The translations under genes were made by a program, and so were the position numbers. Below the pieces are notes generated by a model. It was not told the DNA's origin and did no database searches. It was given only the letters and a program-made list of their open reading frames with translations. Source: an uncultured Sulfitobacter sp. (GTDB lineage: Bacteria > Pseudomonadota > Alphaproteobacteria > Rhodobacterales > Rhodobacteraceae). From it: a stretch of DNA of 64,000 nucleotides. Shown piece by piece: positions 33,699-42,762 of this stretch; positions within the stretch are counted from its first letter, which is position 1; each line of letters begins with the position of its first letter. The stretch is from contig CANMXJ010000008.1 in the NCBI GenBank assembly GCA_947501805.1, positions 124,001 through 188,000 of the forward strand, read 5' to 3'.

Positions 33699-35261
33699 TT
33701 ATTCTTGTTCCTGCGCTGCCAGAACGGCCTTGCGCATGGTGGTTTTGTCCATCTTGCCCACGTTGGTCAGGGGCAGCGCACCGTCCCAGACCGTCAGACC
33801 GCGCGGGCATTTGTATCCGGCAATCAACGGGCGGCAGTGCGCGTCGAGCTCTTCGAGCGTCACGCTGCAACCGGGCTTGAGGCTGATCACCGCATGCACA
33901 GTTGCCCCCCAATGCGGATCAGGTATGCCGATGATCGCCGCTGCGTCGACGGCAGGGTGCAACGTCAGCGCATTCTCGATCTCCACCGGGTAAACGTTTT
34001 CACCGCCACTCACGATCATCTCGGTGGTGCGACCCGCGATATGCAGGAAACCGTCTTCGTCCAACCAACCCGCATCGCCGGTATGATACCAACCACCGCG
34101 CAGCGCCTTGGCGGTGACTTCGGGCTGGTTCCAATAGCCGTTCATCACATGCGGGCCACGTGTCAGGATCTGTCCGGTGGTGCCGGTGGGCACATCGTTA
34201 TCATCCTCATCCGCAATACGGATTTCGGCGTGGGGCATTGGCGTGCCGACAGTCCCCAGTTTGGTAGAGGTCGGGCTGTGTTGATCTGAGGTCAGCACGG
34301 TGCAGACAGGCGAGGTTTCGGTCATGCCAAAGGCCTGCACGAATTTCACTTTCGGCAGTGTATCCAAGGCCTGACGCAGCAGTTCCGTTGGCATTGTCGC
34401 AGCACCATAAGTGACAAGTCGCAATGAACTCAGGTCGAAGTCCGAAAACTGTGGATGCTTCAGCAGCATCGCCAACATGGTCGGCACCAGTTGGATCGAG
34501 GCAATGCCGTGATCCTGTATCGCCTGCATTGCGTCCACCGCATCGAACTTTGGCACGATGATCGTATGGGAGCAAAGCAGCGAGGCGCTGAACACCCGCG
34601 AGCCGGAGCCGAGGTGGAACATCGGGCCTGACATCATCTGAGTTTCGCGCGGGCGGAAGCCGTAGACGGAGACCGCGCTGGAGGAATTCACAAAGAGGTT
34701 TGTGTGGCTCAGCATCACACCCTTGCCACGCCCCGTGGTGCCGCCGGTGTAGAAAATGATCGCGGTTTCGCGGTCGGACGTGCCTAGGTCTTCGATCCCC
34801 GCGCCGTCATCCTCGCCGTCACCGGCAACCAGCGCATCATAGCTTTCCACGCCTTCAGGGGCGGGTTGATCATCGGCCCAGATCACCTGCCGGATTGACG
34901 GCACGACCTTTTGCAAATCCAATGCCGCCTCATAATGCAGGGCATCGGCAAAGAGCAGGGTTGGCGTGCAATCCGTCAGCGTCTGGATCAACTCCGCCTG
35001 CGCGAGGCGAAAGTTCAGCGGCACCGCAATCGCGCTGATGCGTGAGGGCGCATAGTACATTTCAAAATAGCGATGCGAATTCACGCCGAGGTAGGCAACG
35101 CGGTCGCCCTTTGCCACGCCAAGTGCCGTCAACGCCCGCGCCATGCGCCAGACGCGGGTTTCCACATCTCGCCAGGTCAGGGTGGTCGCGCCGCAGGTCA
35201 GCGCGGGCAGGTGGCCCGAATGCCGCGCCGCACGCGTTATCAATCGGCCAAGCTGGATCAC
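33699..35261 (-). CDS. AMP-forming acyl-CoA ligase (third in window)
   Basis: The 520-aa ligase has IFYTGGTTGRGKGVMLSH, QAFGMTETSP, YHTGDAGWLDEDGFLHIAGR and the C-terminal Lys in NVGKMDKTTM. The GTG at 35261 overlaps the stop of the upstream dehydrogenase as GTGA, and the following residues (IQLGRLITRAARHSG) form a normal N-terminus. An ATG-like start at 35351 would lie inside the preceding gene. It activates an unknown acid for the minus-strand beta-oxidation operon. Confidence 0.92.
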   Translation of the reverse strand: MIQLGRLITRAARHSGHLPALTCGATTLTWRDVETRVWRMARALTALGVAKGDRVAYLGVNSHRYFEMYYAPSRISAIAVPLNFRLAQAELIQTLTDCTPTLLFADALHYEAALDLQKVVPSIRQVIWADDQPAPEGVESYDALVAGDGEDDGAGIEDLGTSDRETAIIFYTGGTTGRGKGVMLSHTNLFVNSSSAVSVYGFRPRETQMMSGPMFHLGSGSRVFSASLLCSHTIIVPKFDAVDAMQAIQDHGIASIQLVPTMLAMLLKHPQFSDFDLSSLRLVTYGAATMPTELLRQALDTLPKVKFVQAFGMTETSPVCTVLTSDQHSPTSTKLGTVGTPMPHAEIRIADEDDNDVPTGTTGQILTRGPHVMNGYWNQPEVTAKALRGGWYHTGDAGWLDEDGFLHIAGRTTEMIVSGGENVYPVEIENALTLHPAVDAAAIIGIPDPHWGATVHAVISLKPGCSVTLEELDAHCRPLIAGYKCPRGLTVWDGALPLTNVGKMDKTTMRKAVLAAQEQE

Positions 35262-36412
35262 TTGCCACGCCCGACAATGGAACGCCCGATAATCTCGCGC
35301 ATGATCTCGCATGCGCCGCCCGCGATGCGAGTCATGCGGGCATCGACCCAAGCGCGTGCAATCGGATATTCCGACATATAGCCGTAGCCGCCGAACATTT
35401 GCAGACAGGTATCAAGGCATTCGCCCAGGGTTTCAGATGTCACCATCTTGACCATCGCCGCATCGGTACCGTCGAGCTTGCCCTGCATGTGCAATTCAAT
35501 GCAGCGGTCGGTGAACACGCGCAGCATCACTGCTTGCGTCTTTACATCCGCCAGCTTGAACCGTGTGTTTTGCAGATCGGCAATCGTGCCGCCAAAGGCT
35601 TTACGCTCGGTGGTATAGTCAACCGTCCACTCCAGCGCCGCCTCAAGGTTCGACGTGGCCCGCACCGCCTGCATCAGACGTTCCTGCGGCAATTGCTCCA
35701 TCATCTGATAGAACCCGCGCCCTTCGACATCGCCAATCAGGTTGCTGACAGGCACGCGCACATTGTCAAAGAACAGCTCGGATGTGTCCTGCGCTTTCCA
35801 GCCCAGCTTGTCGAGGTTCTTGCCCCGTGCAAATCCGTCGCGGTCCGTTTCGACCAGGATCAGGCTGATGCCCTTGGCACCGGCATTCTTATCCGTCTTA
35901 CAGGCGACGAGGATCATATCGGCCATCTGACCGTTGGAAATAAACACCTTCTGCCCGCTGATGATGTAATCATCGCCATCACGCACGGCAGAGGTTTTGA
36001 GGTTCTGCAAATCAGAGCCGCCTGCCGGTTCCGTCATCGCAATCGCGCCGATTTTCTCACCCGCGACCATCTGCGGCAACCAGCGCTGCTTTAGCTCGTC
36101 AGAGCCGTAGTGGCGCAGATAAGGCATCACGATATCGGAGTGCAGCGAGAAACCGGGGCCAAAGGCGTTGGCGCGTGCCAGCTCTTCCATGACGATAATA
36201 CTGAACAGGAAATCCGCGCCTGCACCGCCGTATTCTTCGGGCACATCACAGCCCAGCAAACCGTGTTCACCCGCCTGTTTCCAGACCTCGCGGCTGACCA
36301 TGCCGTCTTCTTCCCAGTGCGCGTGGTAGGGCATGACGTTTTGCTCGACAAACTTGCGAACCGAGTCGCGGAACATGTGGTGTTCGTCTGAAAACAAAGT
36401 GCGCTCGATCAT
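35258..36412 (-). CDS. Acyl-CoA dehydrogenase
   Basis: The 384-aa enzyme has IAMTEPAGGSDLQNLKTS, SGQKVFISNG and the C-terminal block QMFGGYGYMSEYPIARAW. The probable base is Glu in LPQERLMQAV, the long-chain/isovaleryl arrangement. It is the promoter-proximal gene of the minus-strand operon. The ATG at 36412 has GGGGAGAAG at good spacing. Its promoter region holds shared operator copy D. Confidence 0.92.
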   Translation of the reverse strand: MIERTLFSDEHHMFRDSVRKFVEQNVMPYHAHWEEDGMVSREVWKQAGEHGLLGCDVPEEYGGAGADFLFSIIVMEELARANAFGPGFSLHSDIVMPYLRHYGSDELKQRWLPQMVAGEKIGAIAMTEPAGGSDLQNLKTSAVRDGDDYIISGQKVFISNGQMADMILVACKTDKNAGAKGISLILVETDRDGFARGKNLDKLGWKAQDTSELFFDNVRVPVSNLIGDVEGRGFYQMMEQLPQERLMQAVRATSNLEAALEWTVDYTTERKAFGGTIADLQNTRFKLADVKTQAVMLRVFTDRCIELHMQGKLDGTDAAMVKMVTSETLGECLDTCLQMFGGYGYMSEYPIARAWVDARMTRIAGGACEIMREIIGRSIVGRGK

Positions 36413-36467
36413 GGACTTCTCCCCAAAAGGCACCGGCATAGGTCAGGCGGTGCCAAATTCCCTAAAT

Positions 36468-36508
36468 TTACTTCACTCGCTAATAATACACTAGTTTACT
36501 TTTGTCCA
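36468..36508 (-). promoter_or_regulatory. Promoter with shared operator, copy D
   Basis: On the minus strand TGGACA (36508-36503), 17 bases, TATTAG (36485-36480) is a plausible promoter for the operon starting at 36412. TTACTTCACTCGCTAA (36468-36483; core TTCACTCGCTAA) overlaps its -10. The flanks (AATTTA before, TA after) match the reverse strand of copy A over about 20 bases. The SDR operon at 36571 is divergent and may share it. Confidence 0.55.
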
Positions 36509-36570
36509 GCGAGATTATAGAAAGCACTCAACGGCCCGCTGGTTTGGGTTACTTTTGGAAAGGATTGATC

Positions 36571-37494
36571 ATGTCAGAGAACGGAAAATTGCTGGAGGGC
36601 AAAACTGCCATCGTAACAGGCGGCGGGCGCGGCCTTGGCCGCGACATCGCGCTGCAACTGGCAGCAGCCGGTGCCAACATCGTGGTGAACGATCTGGGCG
36701 GTGCGGCCAGCGGTAAAGGATCGGACCTTGGTCCAGCCGCAGAGGTTGTTAAAGAAATCGAAGCGGCGGGTGGCAAGGCCGTTGCCAATGGCGAGAGTGT
36801 CGCCAGCAACAAGGCCGCGCATGAGATGGTGGCACAGGCCAAAGACACCTTTGGCGGGCTGGATATTGTCGTGAACAATGCAGGCATCCTGCGCGATGCG
36901 ATTTTCCACAAGATGACCGAGGAAGATTGGGATTCCGTGATCTCTGTGCACCTAAAGGGTGCGTTCAACATCTCGAGCGCCGCCGCGCAGGTGTTCCGCG
37001 AGCAAAGCTCTGGCCGCATGGTTCACATGACCTCCACCTCAGGTCTGATCGGCAATCTAGGGCAGGCGAATTACTCCGCTGCCAAGCTGGGCATCGCGGC
37101 GCTGTCGCGTTCTATCGCGCTCGACATGGCGCGCTATAACGTGACCTCAAACGCCATTGGTCCCTTCGCGTGGAGCCGTCTGATCGGCACGATCCCGATG
37201 AACTCCGAGGCTGACAAAATCCGTATCGAGCGGATGCAGAAAATGACACCGGCCAAGATCGCACCGCTGGTTGTCGCGCTGTCTTCCGACAAGGCGCAGC
37301 ATATCACAGGTCAGATTTTCGTGGCCCGTTCCAACGAAGTGCTGCTGTTCAACCAGCCGCGCCCGATCCGTTCCATGGCACGTTCCGAAGGCTGGACACC
37401 GGAAACGCTGATCGAACATGCCTTCCCCGCATTCGACAATTCGCTGACGCCGCTGGAACGCTCGCCCGACGTGTTCTGCTGGGATCCGGTGTAA
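36571..37494 (+). CDS. SDR-family (3R)-hydroxyacyl-CoA dehydrogenase, MFE-2 dehydrogenase-domain type
   Basis: The 307-aa short-chain dehydrogenase has cofactor motif TGGGRGLG, the diagnostic IVVNDLGG and GGKAVANGESV segments seen in the dehydrogenase domain of peroxisomal multifunctional enzyme type 2, NNAGILRD, and catalytic Ser/Tyr-x3-Lys in TSTSG ... YSAAK. It should oxidise a (3R)-hydroxyacyl-CoA. The ATG at 36571 follows AAAGGA. The start at 36502 is rejected as lacking a site. The MaoC hydratase two bases downstream is the matching second half. Confidence 0.88.
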   Translation: MSENGKLLEGKTAIVTGGGRGLGRDIALQLAAAGANIVVNDLGGAASGKGSDLGPAAEVVKEIEAAGGKAVANGESVASNKAAHEMVAQAKDTFGGLDIVVNNAGILRDAIFHKMTEEDWDSVISVHLKGAFNISSAAAQVFREQSSGRMVHMTSTSGLIGNLGQANYSAAKLGIAALSRSIALDMARYNVTSNAIGPFAWSRLIGTIPMNSEADKIRIERMQKMTPAKIAPLVVALSSDKAQHITGQIFVARSNEVLLFNQPRPIRSMARSEGWTPETLIEHAFPAFDNSLTPLERSPDVFCWDPV

Positions 37495-37496
37495 AT

Positions 37497-38363
37497 ATGA
37501 CGGCTGATTTTGAGAAACACCTCAAGAGCTATCCTTTCGAGGAGATAGAGCAGCGCTGGAGCGATAAGGATTCGATTCTTTACGCACTGGGTCTTGGCTT
37601 TGGCCATGATCCGCTCGACGCGGCGCAACTGCCGTTTGTATTCGAGGAAGCACCGGGGTTCTCTGCGGTGCCGACGATGGCGGTTGTACTGGCCGGGCCA
37701 GGCTTCTGGGCGCGTAATGAGGACACCGGCATTATCTGGCAAAAGGTGCTGCACGGTGAGCAGGGAATGGAGCTTTTCCGCCCGCTGCCCGCCTCCGGCC
37801 ATGTCAAAGCGACCAGCCGTGTTGTTCGTGTGCTCGACAAGGGCGAAGGCAAAGGCGCGCTGATCTATGTGGAACGTGACCTGATCGACGTGGAAAGCGG
37901 CGAGAAGATCGCAACGCTGACCTCCACCACCTTTGCCCGTGGCAATGGCGGGTTTGGCGGCGAGGCGGGGCCGCAACCGGCACCGCACACGATCCCTGAT
38001 CGCGCACCGGATGTTGAGGTTGATCTGCCAACGCTGCCACAGGCCGCGCTGATTTACCGTCTGTCCGGTGACTTCAATCCGCTGCATGCGGACCCCGCTG
38101 TCGCCAAACAGGTAGGCTTTGAAAAGCCAATTCTGCACGGGCTGTGCACCTTGGGTGTCGCGGGTCATGCGGTGCTCAAGGCGTTCTGCGACTATGATGC
38201 GGCGCGGATGAAATCGCTCAAGCTGCGCTTCTCTGCCCCCGTCTATCCGGGCGAAACCATCCGCACGCAAATGTGGAAAGACGGCAATGTCATCTCTTTC
38301 CGCGCCCGTGTGGTAGACCGTGATGTGACCGTGCTGGACAACGGTCGCGCTGAAATCACCTGA
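37497..38363 (+). CDS. MaoC-family (R)-specific enoyl-CoA hydratase 2, double hotdog
   Basis: The 288-aa protein has the length and order of MFE-2 hydratase 2: a degenerate N-terminal hotdog (GLGFGHDPLD, VLAGPGFWA) and a C-terminal hotdog with the hydratase motif YRLSGDFNPLHADP and GFEKPILHGLCTLG, giving the catalytic Asp/His pair. It would convert a trans-2-enoyl-CoA to the (3R)-hydroxyacyl-CoA used by the SDR encoded two bases upstream. Confidence 0.92.
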   Translation: MTADFEKHLKSYPFEEIEQRWSDKDSILYALGLGFGHDPLDAAQLPFVFEEAPGFSAVPTMAVVLAGPGFWARNEDTGIIWQKVLHGEQGMELFRPLPASGHVKATSRVVRVLDKGEGKGALIYVERDLIDVESGEKIATLTSTTFARGNGGFGGEAGPQPAPHTIPDRAPDVEVDLPTLPQAALIYRLSGDFNPLHADPAVAKQVGFEKPILHGLCTLGVAGHAVLKAFCDYDAARMKSLKLRFSAPVYPGETIRTQMWKDGNVISFRARVVDRDVTVLDNGRAEIT

Positions 38364-38374
38364 AAGGCCATGTC

Positions 38375-38851
38375 ATGAACCACGACCTGCACGCCAGACG
38401 CTCCGCGTTCAACGATGTGTCGCGCCTGCGCAGCACGCTGTTTGACCGGTTGATCGCCTCGCAAGGCATTACGATGTCGCAGGCGTGGTTGCTGACGCAG
38501 CTGTTTATTGAGGACAACCTGACGCAATCGGAACTGGCACAGCGCATGCATGTCGGCACGGTTGCAACAGGGGCCACGATCAACCGGCTTGAGGCACAGG
38601 GGCTGGTGACGCGGACCACCGACAGTCATGACAAACGCGCCAAGCGCATTCGTCTGACCAAGGCGGCCTATCCGATTGGGCGGGCCATGGGACGCTGTGA
38701 AAAAGAGGTGAACAAGATCACCTATGGCGACATCAGCGCAGCAGAGCTGGACGCGATGTTTGCCACGATGTTCAAGATTCGCGAGAACCTGCAAGCGGGA
38801 TTGGACGCAAATAGTAGTGACGACACACCCACAGTAAGGATCGCAGGATGA
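38375..38851 (+). CDS. MarR-family transcriptional regulator (second paralogue)
   Basis: The 158-aa protein has the winged helix [19 protein letters not shown], recognition helix [11 protein letters not shown] and wing [16 protein letters not shown]. It shares the RMHVGTV segment and overall layout with the MarR protein at 9802. It lies 11 bases after the MaoC gene and overlaps the next CoA transferase gene by ATGA, so it is made with the pathway it may control. It is a candidate reader of the shared operator. Confidence 0.9.
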   Translation: MNHDLHARRSAFNDVSRLRSTLFDRLIASQGITMSQAWLLTQLFIEDNLTQSELAQRMHVGTVATGATINRLEAQGLVTRTTDSHDKRAKRIRLTKAAYPIGRAMGRCEKEVNKITYGDISAAELDAMFATMFKIRENLQAGLDANSSDDTPTVRIAG

Positions 38852-39924
38852 CGGGCGGGCCGCTTGCCGGAATACGGATTGTCGAATTTGCCGGAATCGG
38901 GCCGGGCCCCTTTGCCGCGATGATGCTGGCGGATATGGGCGCGGATGTTGTGCGGATTGTGCGGGCGGGGGCGGCGGACAACTTGGATGATCCGGTCTTG
39001 CGCGGTCGCCGCTCTGTGGCGCTTGACCTCAAATCAGCAGACGGGCTGGCGGCGGCCTTGCATCTGATCAAACAGGCGGATGGCTTGATCGAAGGGTTCC
39101 GCCCTGGCGTGATGGAGCGCCTGTCGCTTGGTCCCGAAGACTGCCATGCCGTGAACCCCGCGCTGGTCTATGGCCGCATGACGGGATGGGGACAAACGGG
39201 GCCGTTGTCCCACGCAGCGGGCCACGACATTAATTATATCGCACTGTCCGGCGCCCTTTGGTCGACGGGTGAGGCAAACCGCCCACCCGTCGCTCCCCTG
39301 AACCTGTTGGGCGATTACGCGGGCGGGTCGATGTTTCTTGTCTCGGGCATGTTGGCCGCGTTGCTGGCGGCGGCCCGCACGGGCAAAGGTGATATTGTGG
39401 ACGCCGCGATCAGCGATGGTGCGGCAACTCTGATGACGATGTTTTATGGCAAGATGGCGCAGGGCGACTGGGATGTTGCGCGACAGTCAAACCGGCTGGA
39501 TGGTGGTGCGCCTTACTACGGCGTTTATGAGTGCAGCGACGCCAAGTGGATCACCATTGCGCCACTTGAACCGCAGTTCTTTGTTCTGTTCCTTGAGCTT
39601 TTGGGGCTGCCAGCGGATCACTACCCTGACCGCACTGACAAAGCGCAATGGGCCACACGCCGCGCCGAGTTTGCTGAGATTTTCATCAAGCGATCCCGCG
39701 ATGAATGGTGTGATCTGTTCGAAGGCACCGACGTCTGCTTTGCCCCCGTTCTGGACCCTAACGAGGCACCGGACCATCCGCATAATCGCGGGCGTTCTGT
39801 TTTCTCGCAGGGCAGTTCTCCCATCCCCGCGCCAGCGCCACGGTTCACTGAAGCTGTTGCTGCGGCGCGTGGACAGATTGAACCTGTCGAATGGAATGAC
39901 ATTCGTGATTGGCCCTTGATTTAA
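38848..39924 (+). CDS. CaiB/BaiF-family protein, alpha-methylacyl-CoA racemase-like
   Basis: The 358-aa protein resembles alpha-methylacyl-CoA racemases in length and in the active-site stretches [15 protein letters not shown] (His) and [17 protein letters not shown] (Asp). Racemases invert the 2-methyl centre so that branched acyl-CoAs can be dehydrogenated. Members that transfer CoA look similar, so transferase activity is not excluded. It follows the SDR, MaoC and MarR genes in one operon. Confidence 0.87.
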   Translation: MTGGPLAGIRIVEFAGIGPGPFAAMMLADMGADVVRIVRAGAADNLDDPVLRGRRSVALDLKSADGLAAALHLIKQADGLIEGFRPGVMERLSLGPEDCHAVNPALVYGRMTGWGQTGPLSHAAGHDINYIALSGALWSTGEANRPPVAPLNLLGDYAGGSMFLVSGMLAALLAAARTGKGDIVDAAISDGAATLMTMFYGKMAQGDWDVARQSNRLDGGAPYYGVYECSDAKWITIAPLEPQFFVLFLELLGLPADHYPDRTDKAQWATRRAEFAEIFIKRSRDEWCDLFEGTDVCFAPVLDPNEAPDHPHNRGRSVFSQGSSPIPAPAPRFTEAVAAARGQIEPVEWNDIRDWPLI

Positions 39925-40831
39925 GGCAAGCGTTGAAACCTGCTTTCAGCCAGTAGAGATGCGCAACTTATCCGGTACTCGCTCCGATTCGACAGACGGG
40001 GAACAGTTGGGGCAGGTTTTATGTGAACGTCCTTTAGGTTGTGTTGGGGGCAAGATTGGTCGTGGCTAAAAGAGGGTCGTGCGGTCGAAGTTCCCGTTGA
40101 ACTAGGTTACGAAAACAATACAGTGCAACAGAAGAACTTTCTTGGAGCGCTTCATGTCACTCGCAAAGGCAGCAATTGCTTGCATTACTCTAGAATTTCT
40201 TGGAGCGCGAGTCGCTGTATCAGAGCAAATTGATACGTTGGCGGGCTTTGTCTTAGGTAGTTCATTTGAGAAGGCGCAAGAATACGCAGCGTCCCGTGAA
40301 TGGACGTTAAAACAAGAAATACCCTCTCAACCTAAGGAATGGTCTGTTTTAGAGGCGCATATCGGCCTGTTTATATGTGGCAACAAAGTAGTAGCTGTTC
40401 GCAGGTATGCGCTTGGTGGCGTCGATGAATTTGCATCCATTGTCTGGGATTTACAGCTGACGAGAGGTGAACCTACTACTCAAATCGTAACATTCATGTC
40501 TGGTTCAACTCGCATTTCGAATATCGATACACAGTTTTTCGACACAGATGGGACGGAGATAAAAATTCAGTTGCAAAGCATAGCAGGGCGGGTTGGTGTA
40601 TCTACAAACCACGTGGGAAACCTTGAATGTGCAGAAGGAATTGACCCTAATTAGGAGGGCACAATAGACTCACAGCGGTCATCAAGTGTTCAGCATCTGA
40701 AATCACGCTCATAACTTCAAGATACTGTTCTTGTTGTATTATTTACTGAAAATAACGAGCGATATGTTGTAAGTCGCCGCTCTTCCGATCCGTCGGTGAT
40801 GGGCACGGCGCACAAACGCCGCCCCCAATCA
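39925..40831. other. Low-GC pocket between the acyl-CoA island and the TRAP operon
   Basis: GC content drops visibly in this roughly 0.9-kb stretch, which holds only one orphan gene (40154-40654). Other contents are a 13-bp direct repeat TTTCTTGGAGCGC (40138-40150 and 40196-40208), an imperfect short hairpin around 40801-40825 just after the TRAP stop, and a 13-mer identical to part of an Illumina adapter at 40778-40790. No integrase, tRNA or terminal repeats are visible. Confidence 0.5.
40154..40654 (+). CDS. Orphan hypothetical protein, possibly exported
   Basis: This 166-aa protein is not recognised. The N-terminus (MSLAKAAIACITLEFLGARVA) could be a weak signal peptide, and the rest looks like a small alpha/beta domain with the segment LGSSFEKAQEYAASREW and two cysteines (in LFICGNK and LECAEG). 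Codon use is AT-richer than in neighbours, suggesting recent acquisition. GGAG seven bases before the ATG at 40154 supports that start. An in-frame ATG at 40142 lacks one. Confidence 0.55.
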   Translation: MSLAKAAIACITLEFLGARVAVSEQIDTLAGFVLGSSFEKAQEYAASREWTLKQEIPSQPKEWSVLEAHIGLFICGNKVVAVRRYALGGVDEFASIVWDLQLTRGEPTTQIVTFMSGSTRISNIDTQFFDTDGTEIKIQLQSIAGRVGVSTNHVGNLECAEGIDPN

Positions 40832-42175
40832 TCAAAACATCGAATTCGGCACGAACAACGACAGGATCGGGAAGCTGAGCAGCAAGAGCAGCACACCGAT
40901 GTCGAGGATCAGGAACTTCATCACGCCAAAGAAGATCGTATGCACCTGCGCGGCCTTGCCGACGACCGAGTTGATCACAAAGACGTTCAACCCCACAGGC
41001 GGTGTGATTAATCCGATCTCAAGCAGCTTGATCACGATAACCCCGAACCAGATCAAATCATAGCCCATGCCCTCAACCAGAGGCACAACAAAGGGCAGGG
41101 TCAAAAGCATGGTGCCAATCGGATCAAGGAACATGCCCATGATCAGATAGATGAACACGATGCACAAAAGCACCTGCCAGTTTTCCAGACCGGAGGCCGA
41201 GACCAGTTCAACCAGCTGGCTGGTGACGCCGGTGAGGGACACGAAGGACACAAAGATTTTCGCACCCACCGCGATAAAGAACAAAGCGGCAGATTGAAAC
41301 GCTGTTTCGCGCATTGAAATGATGAAGTTCGCCCACGACAGACGTTTGGCAATGAAACCAAACAGGGTGACAAAAGCCAGACTGACAGCAGCCGCTTCGG
41401 TCGCGGTAAAGATGCCGCCATAGATACCGCCGATGATGATCGTCATCAGCATCACGGCCGGCCATGCCTTGATCGCGGCGGCGGTTTTCTCGGCGCGTGT
41501 GTATTGCACCGTGACTGCAGGGGCGACCTCGGGGCGTAGTTTCACCCAGATCACCACCGTCAGGATAAAGCCCAACAGACTTAAGATACCAGGGATAACG
41601 CCTGCTAAAAACAACCGGCTGATCGAGGTTTCGGTGAACAATCCGTAAATGATGAACAATACCGATGGCGGGATCAGCGACCCAAGCGTACCACCGACGG
41701 CCACCGTAGAAGTAGCAAGCTGGGGCGAATACCCGTAACGCAGCATTTCCGGCACACAGATGCGGCCCATCGAAGAGGCACAGGCGACACTGGAACCGGT
41801 GATGGCAGAGAAGCCCCCGCAACCGATCAGCGACGCGATGGCCAACCCACCCGGCGCTTTGCCCATCCAGACGCGCACGGTGTCGTAAATGTCGGTGGTG
41901 ATGCGAGCGTGATAGGCCACATGCCCCGCTGCGATGAACAGCGGCACCATCGACAGCGAATAAGAATGGATGAACTCAAACGCGTTGGATTCGATCAAGC
42001 CCAGAGCAGGACGCAAACCACGGTCGAAATCAAACTCGCGACCGGGGCGCCATGCGTAGGCCACCAGAGAGCAGACAGAGGCAACCCCTGCCAGCGTAAA
42101 GCCAATCGGCACGCGCAGGGAAAGCAGAATAAGAACGGCGGCAAACCCGTAGACGCCAATCGTTTGCGGATCCAT
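40832..42175 (-). CDS. TRAP transporter large permease (DctM family)
   Basis: The 447-aa inner-membrane protein has the DctM layout with LSLRVPIGFTLAGVASV at the start, AITGSSVACASSMGRICVP and SLIPPSVLFIIYG in the first half and the matching second half (MFLDPIGTMLLTLPFVVPL; GLITPPVGLNVFVINS). It is the ion-coupled channel of a TRAP importer. Its ATG overlaps the DctQ stop by one base (TAATG). Confidence 0.94.
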   Translation of the reverse strand: MDPQTIGVYGFAAVLILLSLRVPIGFTLAGVASVCSLVAYAWRPGREFDFDRGLRPALGLIESNAFEFIHSYSLSMVPLFIAAGHVAYHARITTDIYDTVRVWMGKAPGGLAIASLIGCGGFSAITGSSVACASSMGRICVPEMLRYGYSPQLATSTVAVGGTLGSLIPPSVLFIIYGLFTETSISRLFLAGVIPGILSLLGFILTVVIWVKLRPEVAPAVTVQYTRAEKTAAAIKAWPAVMLMTIIIGGIYGGIFTATEAAAVSLAFVTLFGFIAKRLSWANFIISMRETAFQSAALFFIAVGAKIFVSFVSLTGVTSQLVELVSASGLENWQVLLCIVFIYLIMGMFLDPIGTMLLTLPFVVPLVEGMGYDLIWFGVIVIKLLEIGLITPPVGLNVFVINSVVGKAAQVHTIFFGVMKFLILDIGVLLLLLSFPILSLFVPNSMF

Positions 42176-42762
42176 TAATCAAGGCCCTTCGTCAGATCAT
42201 GTTCTTCGGGTTCGTAAGACAGCACGCCAAAACCAACCAGTAGATCGTGAACCAGCAGATCCAGAAGGCGGAGTACAAAGACAACGTAGCCAAGAAAGAA
42301 CGCGAGGCGTCCGGGCCACTCGGGCAGGGACAGCAAGCCAAAGAAGTAGTTGCCACTGGTCAGCGCAACTTCCGCCGCATGATAGGCGGCATATGCAATC
42401 GGCATAGTGGCAAGCAGACCGACTGAAACGGCCAGCACGTTAAGCCATTTCTGGACCGATGCAGGCATGCTGTTGGTCAGCAATTCGACCGCGATGAATC
42501 CACGGTCCGCCGCGACAAATCCCAGTGGCAGGATCAGTGCTGCAACCATCAATTCGCCCACAACCACAACTTCATCAGGGACTTGCGAGGCAAAGAAGGT
42601 GCGCAGGATGATGCCCGTACAGATGTAAATGCAGAACAGAATAATCGCCAAAGCACCCAGATCGAGGAACAGTTTTTCAACCCGTCCCATCAGACCGCGC
42701 ACTTTGGCATAGGTGGAACGGCCCTTTTCCGGGGCCGCTCCGTTTGTGTTCAGCGGGCCCAT
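42175..42762 (-). CDS. TRAP transporter small permease (DctQ family)
   Basis: The 195-aa protein has four membrane helices and the DctQ-type RTFFASQVPDEVVVVGELM and PLGFVAADRGFIAVELL segments. It links the binding protein to the large permease. It starts inside the end of the binding-protein gene (13-base overlap), so the three genes are one transcription unit. Confidence 0.92.
   Translation of the reverse strand: MGPLNTNGAAPEKGRSTYAKVRGLMGRVEKLFLDLGALAIILFCIYICTGIILRTFFASQVPDEVVVVGELMVAALILPLGFVAADRGFIAVELLTNSMPASVQKWLNVLAVSVGLLATMPIAYAAYHAAEVALTSGNYFFGLLSLPEWPGRLAFFLGYVVFVLRLLDLLVHDLLVGFGVLSYEPEEHDLTKGLD

Noticed and set aside
40039-40233. 64-codon frame upstream of the orphan gene
   Set aside because: It overlaps the better-supported 166-aa gene in another frame and lacks a ribosome site.
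40841-40853. GAATTCGGCACGA resembles the EcoRI adapter of lambda cDNA libraries
   Set aside because: It lies within the intact 3' end of the TRAP large permease gene and encodes a natural C-terminus (FVPNSMF on the minus strand), so a chance match is the simple explanation.
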